Source: Hemicentrotus pulcherrimus
Lineage: Eukaryota; Echinodermata; Echinoidea; Camarodonta; Strongylocentrotidae
Assembly: GCA_003118195.1 (NCBI GenBank)
Contig: BEXV01000071.1
Span: 20,893-34,083, forward strand
Reading direction: 5' to 3'
Length of the DNA stretch: 13,191 nucleotides
Part shown: positions 12,101-13,191 of the stretch, one piece after another
Numbering within the stretch: the first letter of the stretch is position 1
Layout of the letters: each line of letters opens with the position of its first letter
Program-made: the position numbers and the translations under genes
The notes under the pieces: generated by a model
The model's input: the letters and a program-made list of their open reading frames with translations, nothing else
What the model was told of the DNA's origin: nothing
Databases searched by the model: none

Positions 12101-12865
12101 CTGTAGCTGAGCTATAGCGCCACGAGCTTCCCTTGACGGTGTGTGCGCTCTAGATCTATAAGTTTACACTTTTATTATTATTATTATTATATTTGCAGAC
12201 ATCGACATGGGCAATCTGGCCATGCATATGGTATTTTGATTTTTCAACAGGAGAGCGAGTTATTTACCGGTATTACTCGAAAGCAAACTGATCATAAAAC
12301 AACTACTTCTACGACGATACTCAGCAGGATCCATAAGTCAGGATTTAGTGCTGAGGAATAAAATATCTAGTTCTTGGTCTAGATGCTGGGTGGAAGCGCT
12401 CCCTTGAAGCCCTCCAGTGAAGTAGCATCAAAACTGAATGTGAAAATATTTTATGTTAAAAAAATATAACGAACATGTCTAGAGTCTAGGGTCAAGATAA
12501 AAGTTTGCATCCACCATTATTTCCTTGTCAATTTATTTACATCATCACAACTTCACAAGATCAATGATTGATTATTTAAACTTTAGACATTCAGACAAAT
12601 TAAAGACAACAATTACAAGCCACATTGGAATTTGGATAGAGTCTACTAATGCTGTCTGAGAAAAGGTTAGAGTACCAGACTTCAACTCTAGCTCTGAGAG
12701 CCTGCCCTACTAACTTTGCGATCTTTGTTAAGAGTACCAAGATTACCGAATGCCTCGTTTCCGTGTCTTTATATGTGACTAAGAAGAAGAAGAAACGAAA
12801 TACTCACCGTCGTGTTCCAATTGCAGTGAACCTGCGTGGGCTGGGTGTGCTTTCGTGTTTGCCAT
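5..12865 (-). CDS. Eleven-exon gene for a 409-aa protein with four glycine-rich GAP motifs (possible centriole/cilia protein)
   Basis: Coding segments, in transcript order: 12865-12808, 11132-10950, 7469-7352, 6931-6817, 5808-5683, 5373-5181, 4163-4090, 3578-3521, 1627-1538, 442-324 and 100-5. They sum to 1,230 nt, or 409 codons plus TGA. All introns are GT-AG with phases 1,1,2,0,0,1,0,1,1,0, and the frame stays open across every junction. The protein is basic. Residues 20-120 are Ser/Pro/His-rich and look disordered; 121-165 and 265-290 are charged and probably helical. GAP motifs lie at 169-177 (FGRPGAGAP), 206-214 (FGKPGNGAP), 295-303 (YGKSGAGAP) and 343-350 (WGKGQGAP). No signal peptide, membrane segment or enzyme motif is visible. 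The fourth motif with its preceding YNP resembles a motif I recall in CSPP1, a centrosome and ciliary microtubule protein. CSPP1 is about three times longer, so this may be a distinct family sharing the motif. Function is unproven; the gene structure is well supported. Confidence 0.85.
101..323 (-). other. Intron 10 (223 bp)
   Basis: The shortest intron, phase 0, donor GTGAGA and a weak acceptor ACAATTAAAG. It contains one TACCGGTA at 246-253. Confidence 0.7.
324..442 (-). CDS. Coding exon 10 (GAP motif 4, closest to CSPP1)
   Basis: Encodes residues 339-378. YNPWGKGQGAPERDAFGN opens it, followed by SKKLKWGDANTGPENF. The motif is one residue shorter than the other three. The block YNPWGKG..GAP.RDA.GN resembles the conserved motif I recall from vertebrate CSPP1. 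The acceptor is GACTGTAG and the donor GTGAGA, phase 0. Confidence 0.92.
443..1537 (-). other. Intron 9 (1,095 bp)
   Basis: AT-rich, phase 1, donor GTAAGT and acceptor GACTGTAG. It contains copy B of the hairpin repeat (1411-1469), AGATCT-rich sequence at 1494-1520 and two TACATGTA (487, 521). No nested gene was recognised. Confidence 0.8.
1411..1469. repeat. Hairpin repeat, copy B
   Basis: Arms 1411-1428 and 1452-1469 are inverted copies matching at 15 of 18, one mismatch becoming G-U in a plus-strand RNA. The left arm and the following bases share AGCCAGAAGGGT.TTAACTCT with copy A at 9809 onwards, and the loop is of similar length (23 against 21 nt). The second hairpin found beside copy A is absent here. 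Confidence 0.7.
1538..1627 (-). CDS. Coding exon 9 (linker between GAP motifs 3 and 4)
   Basis: Encodes residues 309-338 plus one base, GNLMTGRARTLAKDPLELKQ to YMKKL. It completes the GN-x-x-T-x-R tail of motif 3 and then forms a charged, probably helical linker. The acceptor is GTCATTAG and the donor GTAAGT, both phase 1, so the 90-nt exon is symmetric. Confidence 0.88.
1773..1807 (+). repeat. A-rich tract interrupted by G
   Basis: Long A runs broken by single G bases, immediately 3' of the tRNA-like segment on the minus strand, where it reads as T runs. It would act as a Pol III terminator for that strand. Confidence 0.8.
1811..1894 (-). pseudogene. tRNA-Leu(CAG)-like segment, degenerate (SINE head or tRNA pseudogene)
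   Basis: The minus strand has a good B box, GGTTCGACTCC, and an A-box-like TAGCCGCGCGG followed by TCTAAGGCGCTGG, typical of leucine tRNAs. A 7-nt loop TTCAGCT between TGGT and ACCA places anticodon CAG at 1858-1860. The long variable region fits leucine. The acceptor ends do not pair (TGCAGGA against CTTCGTC), and the T stem has one mismatch, so a working tRNA is unlikely. A T-rich stretch follows, which would terminate RNA polymerase III. Confidence 0.7.
3521..3578 (-). CDS. Coding exon 8 (GAP motif 3, 58-nt microexon-like)
   Basis: Encodes residues 290-308, WDYNPYGKSGAGAPIKTDS, plus one base of Gly309. It is essentially one GAP motif, with YNP preceding YGKSGAGAP as in motif 4. The acceptor is TTTAACAG and the donor GTAAGT, phase 1. 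The IKTDS-GN junction matches IRTDSGN of exon 6, where no intron interrupts it. Confidence 0.92.
3579..4089 (-). other. Intron 7 (511 bp)
   Basis: AT-rich, phase 0. It contains the tandem decamer at 3681-3705 and alternating TATA-type sequence near 3848-3866. Nothing else was seen. Confidence 0.8.
3681..3705 (+). repeat. Tandem decamer TATGATTATA, 2.5 copies
   Basis: Two perfect copies followed by a half copy, in intron 7. Confidence 0.85.
4090..4163 (-). CDS. Coding exon 7 (charged helix before GAP motif 3)
   Basis: Encodes residues 265-289, GNMALEKRTVKEMERQIE to ERKT. It is almost entirely Glu/Lys/Arg with spaced Met, Val and Ile, so a single charged helix or coiled coil is likely. The acceptor is ATTTCAG and the donor GTAATG, phase 0. 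Confidence 0.88.
4164..5180 (-). other. Intron 6 (1,017 bp)
   Basis: AT-rich, phase 1. It contains one TACATGTA (4737), one TACCGGTA (4781) and a small hairpin at 5007-5038. The long open frame read on this strand around 4362-4679 is intronic and compositionally AT-driven. Confidence 0.8.
5007..5038. repeat. Small perfect hairpin
   Basis: ATTAGTAG (5012-5019) and CTACTAAT (5027-5034) are perfect inverted copies around the loop GCTGCTG, extended by CAAC/GTTG across a single bulged T. It is about 12 bp of stem, possibly a chance structure in intron 6. Confidence 0.4.
5181..5373 (-). CDS. Coding exon 6 (GAP motif 2, longest exon)
   Basis: Encodes residues 201-264 plus one base. Motif FGKPGNGAP is at 206-214, followed by IRTDSGNVKTSIRSNID and an Arg-rich stretch RFRDGVGMRRGVENN. 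The segment after the GAP, with GN and a following Thr and Arg, recurs after motif 3. The acceptor is TTTTTACAG and the donor GTAAGG, phase 1. Confidence 0.93.
5374..5682 (-). other. Intron 5 (309 bp)
   Basis: Short AT-rich intron between GAP-motif exons 5 and 6, phase 0, donor GTAAGC and acceptor TTTTTACAG. Nothing else was seen. Confidence 0.85.
5683..5808 (-). CDS. Coding exon 5 (GAP motif 1)
   Basis: Encodes residues 159-200, DLQMLREYKP onwards. The first glycine-rich motif, FGRPGAGAP, occupies residues 169-177, eleven residues into the exon, followed by RREQESYRTKA. The acceptor is TTTTATAG and the donor GTAAGC; both flanking introns are phase 0, so this 126-nt exon could be skipped or duplicated without a frameshift. 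Confidence 0.92.
5809..6816 (-). other. Intron 4 (1,008 bp)
   Basis: AT-rich, phase 0. It holds a 17-nt T run (6710-6726), a short TA repeat (about 6553-6566) and an ACATGTACATGTG cluster near 5941. No gene or named repeat was recognised. Confidence 0.8.
6710..6726 (+). repeat. Poly-T run of 17
   Basis: Seventeen T on the plus strand, A in the transcript. It might be the remnant tail of a retroposon, but no body or target duplication was recognised beside it. Confidence 0.8.
6817..6931 (-). CDS. Coding exon 4 (charged helical segment)
   Basis: Encodes the last base of Ser120 and residues 121-158, SAEVRKKARQ to TDVETKKK. The acceptor is TTGACAG and the donor GTAAGC, phase 0. Alternating acidic and basic residues with two Trp (EAEWDQEQWKSLKKEQ) suggest a long amphipathic helix or short coiled coil directly before the first GAP motif. 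Confidence 0.9.
6932..7351 (-). other. Intron 3 (420 bp)
   Basis: AT-rich, donor GTAAGT and acceptor TTGACAG, phase 2. It contains one TACATGTA (7286-7293). Nothing else is recognisable. Confidence 0.8.
7352..7469 (-). CDS. Coding exon 3 (basic segment)
   Basis: Encodes residues 81-119 and two bases of Ser120, from GRPNVIAKNGVQYGSEE to KKKTPFWNEDR. The acceptor is ATTTAG and the donor GTAAGT, the only phase 2 junction in the gene. It contains the lysine cluster AKKKTPFW. Confidence 0.87.
7557..7604. repeat. Nested imperfect hairpin in intron 2
   Basis: The outer arms AATGTCC (7557-7563) and GGACATT (7598-7604) are perfect inverted copies. The inner arms TTGGCCA and TGGCCCAA pair with one bulge around an AAGA loop. 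The unit is 48 bp. Confidence 0.45.
8089..8098 (+). repeat. G-run (10)
   Basis: Ten consecutive G on the plus strand, appearing as C in the transcript. It could adopt a four-stranded structure with neighbouring G-clusters in 8055-8110. Confidence 0.9.
8607..8620. promoter_or_regulatory. Second X-box-like site in intron 2
   Basis: GTTGCGTTGGTAAC matches the RFX consensus at all but one defined position (G instead of C at position 6). It lies about 430 bp from the similar site at 9040. The pair could form an intronic enhancer, or be chance. Confidence 0.2.
9040..9053. promoter_or_regulatory. X-box-like site in intron 2
   Basis: GCAACCATGGCAAC matches GTNRCC-N2-RGYAAC at all but one defined position. 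By hand estimate about 0.7 such one-mismatch sites are expected by chance in a window this size, so it is only suggestive. Confidence 0.2.
9252..9261 (+). repeat. G-run (10)
   Basis: Ten consecutive G on the plus strand in intron 2, followed about 30 bases on by AGGAGGGGAAA. Confidence 0.9.
9569..9581 (+). repeat. G-run (13)
   Basis: Thirteen consecutive G on the plus strand, the longest internal homopolymer of G. It lies about 215 bp from the double hairpin. Confidence 0.9.
9797..9869. repeat. Hairpin repeat, copy A (first hairpin of the intron-2 double-hairpin unit)
   Basis: Arms 9797-9822 and 9844-9869 are inverted copies matching at 22 of 26 positions, with a 21-nt loop. Two of the four mismatches become G-U pairs in a plus-strand RNA. 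The core AGCCAGAAGGG plus the following TTAACTCT and the loop region recur at 1411-1469, showing a dispersed repeat family and not a lone chance dyad. Confidence 0.75.
9874..9954. repeat. Second adjacent hairpin of the intron-2 unit
   Basis: Arms about 9874-9906 and 9924-9954 pair as TATATGTATTGCC with GGCAATACATATA at the base and CATATTGC with GCAATATG near the tip, with an imperfect middle. The loop is 9907-9923. It begins five bases after copy A ends, so the two stems probably form one element of roughly 160 bp. The function is unknown; it could be a foldback-type element or SINE part. Confidence 0.7.
10912..10933. repeat. Short direct repeat and palindrome near the exon 2 donor
   Basis: GTAAATATTT is repeated in tandem, and the second copy extends into the perfect palindrome GTAAATATTTAC (10922-10933). 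It lies about 16 bp inside intron 2 and resembles forkhead-type binding sequence, but may be simple AT-rich drift. Confidence 0.45.
10950..11132 (-). CDS. Coding exon 2 (basic, Ser/Pro/His-rich N-terminal region)
   Basis: Encodes residues 20-80, starting VTPRDLHHINTVGLS and ending KPQHFVK. The acceptor has a clean pyrimidine tract (CTTTCTTTCACAG) and the donor is GTAAAA, phase 1. The sequence is polar and rich in Ser, Pro, His and Arg, typical of a disordered segment. No named domain was recognised. Confidence 0.85.
11133..12807 (-). other. Intron 1 (1,675 bp)
   Basis: AT-rich, with donor GTGAGT and a clean pyrimidine tract before the acceptor. It contains a TTA microsatellite (12172-12190), two TACCGGTA octamers (11202, 12265), one TACATGTA (11454) and several CTAGA-rich motifs. 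TCTAGAGTCTAG occurs twice (11616-11627 and 12478-12489). No nested gene was recognised; short open frames here look like chance. Confidence 0.75.
12172..12190. repeat. TTA trinucleotide microsatellite
   Basis: About six perfect TTA units. In one plus-strand frame it reads as a run of Tyr, which explains an otherwise odd short open frame here. Confidence 0.9.
12808..12865 (-). CDS. Coding exon 1 (start codon)
   Basis: Encodes residues 1-19, beginning MANTKAHPAHAG, plus the first base of codon 20. The donor is GTGAGT, phase 1. The start was chosen because its frame joins exon 2 without a stop and because the ATG has G at -3 and G at +4. A second ATG five bases upstream lies in another frame and has T at -3. 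No coding exon further upstream was recognised, but a non-coding 5' exon cannot be excluded. Confidence 0.75.
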
Positions 12866-13171
12866 CCCATTCACAAAGTTTTAATTTCCTTGGCTTAAAT
12901 AGTAAATTATACCCTACAGGCTAAATCCAAGCTTGTTGCTTACATAGGTTTCCTCTTCAAAAGTAGTTTCTCTCACTCAACGTGTTCGTATACACACACT
13001 CTCACTCCAAGGACAACAAATAACTAATCAATTCATGGCCCTTCCCTCGAGTTATCAGCTTTTGTTCGCAGACTCCATTGATTACACTCGTTGCTATGGC
13101 CCACTCTGTATTGCACCGTTTTCGCTTTACACGTGCATAGCTAGTGCGCTGCGCAAATAAACGTAAACAGA
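12866..13171 (-). promoter_or_regulatory. Putative promoter and 5' leader
   Basis: This is the DNA 5' of the start codon on the minus strand. The transcription start is not visible and no convincing TATA box was seen. The distal part (about 13030-13160) is richer in CpG than the introns. It holds an E-box CACGTG at 13130-13135, the palindrome TGCGCTGCGCA at 13145-13155 and the X-box-like site at 13090-13103. A 5' UTR intron here or beyond the edge is possible. Confidence 0.45.
13090..13103 (-). promoter_or_regulatory. X-box-like site (RFX) upstream of the gene
   Basis: The minus strand reads TGGGCCATAGCAAC against the RFX consensus GTNRCC-N2-RGYAAC. The second half-site (AGCAAC) is perfect; the first keeps RCC but misses the initial G and T. 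It lies about 225 bp 5' of the ATG. RFX factors typically control ciliary genes, which would fit the CSPP1-like motif. A match with two mismatches is weak evidence alone. Confidence 0.3.
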
Positions 13172-13191
13172 GGGGGGGGGGGGGGGGGGGG
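13172..13191 (+). repeat. Poly-G run of 20 at the window edge
   Basis: The last 20 bases are all G. This may be a true homopolymer at which the assembly stopped, or a two-colour sequencing artefact at a contig end. Three other G-runs of 10-13 on the same strand make a genuine tract plausible. Confidence 0.9.

Noticed and set aside
12143..12361. 72-codon plus-strand frame with a Tyr run
   Set aside because: The Tyr run is the TTA microsatellite, and nothing else in the frame looks coding.
1..13191. CRISPR array, prokaryotic operon or prophage
   Set aside because: No regularly spaced repeats, ribosome-binding sites or long uninterrupted frames; splice structure shows a eukaryotic gene.

Overview
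This is a stretch of animal (metazoan) nuclear DNA. It is AT-rich and intron-rich, and holds one spliced protein-coding gene that fills almost the whole window on the minus strand. No bacterial-type genes, operons or phage elements are visible. Many copies of the palindromes TACATGTA and TACCGGTA, the long G-runs and the short hairpin repeats suggest a marine invertebrate, most likely a mollusc or other lophotrochozoan. That assignment rests on sequence texture and is tentative.

The gene can be read exon by exon from an ATG at 12865 down to a TGA at 5-7. It has eleven coding exons and ten GT-AG introns, with compatible phases throughout. The coding length is 1,230 nt, predicting a 409-residue protein. 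I found no broken splice site, frameshift or premature stop. I cannot name the protein. It is basic and low in complexity, with charged helical stretches alternating with four copies of a glycine-rich motif, roughly [F/Y/W]-G-[K/R]-x-G-x-G-A-P. The last copy, YNPWGKGQGAP, closely resembles a motif I recall from the vertebrate centrosome/cilium protein CSPP1. The best guess is a centriolar, ciliary or microtubule-associated protein, unproven.

Layout from the 5' end of the gene (right) to the 3' end (left): 13172-13191 is a poly-G run at the window edge. 12866-13171 is the promoter/leader, with a degenerate RFX-type X-box and an E-box. Exon 1 (12808-12865) and exon 2 (10950-11132) encode a basic N-terminus. 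Intron 2 (3.5 kb) holds three G-runs, two X-box-like sites and a compact double-hairpin repeat at 9797-9954. Exons 3-4 encode a basic and helical region. Exons 5, 6, 8 and 10 each carry one GAP motif close to their 5' end. Intron 8 holds a probable MITE-like DNA transposon (1713-2257) with inverted ends, enclosing a tRNA-Leu(CAG)-like segment. Intron 9 holds a second copy of the first hairpin of the intron-2 repeat. Exon 11 ends the protein 4 bases from the left edge, so the 3' UTR and polyadenylation site lie outside.

The most interesting points are the GAP-repeat protein with motif-bearing exons, the tRNA-Leu-like unit inside a TIR-bounded element, the two related intronic hairpins, and the strong excess of the two palindromic octamers.
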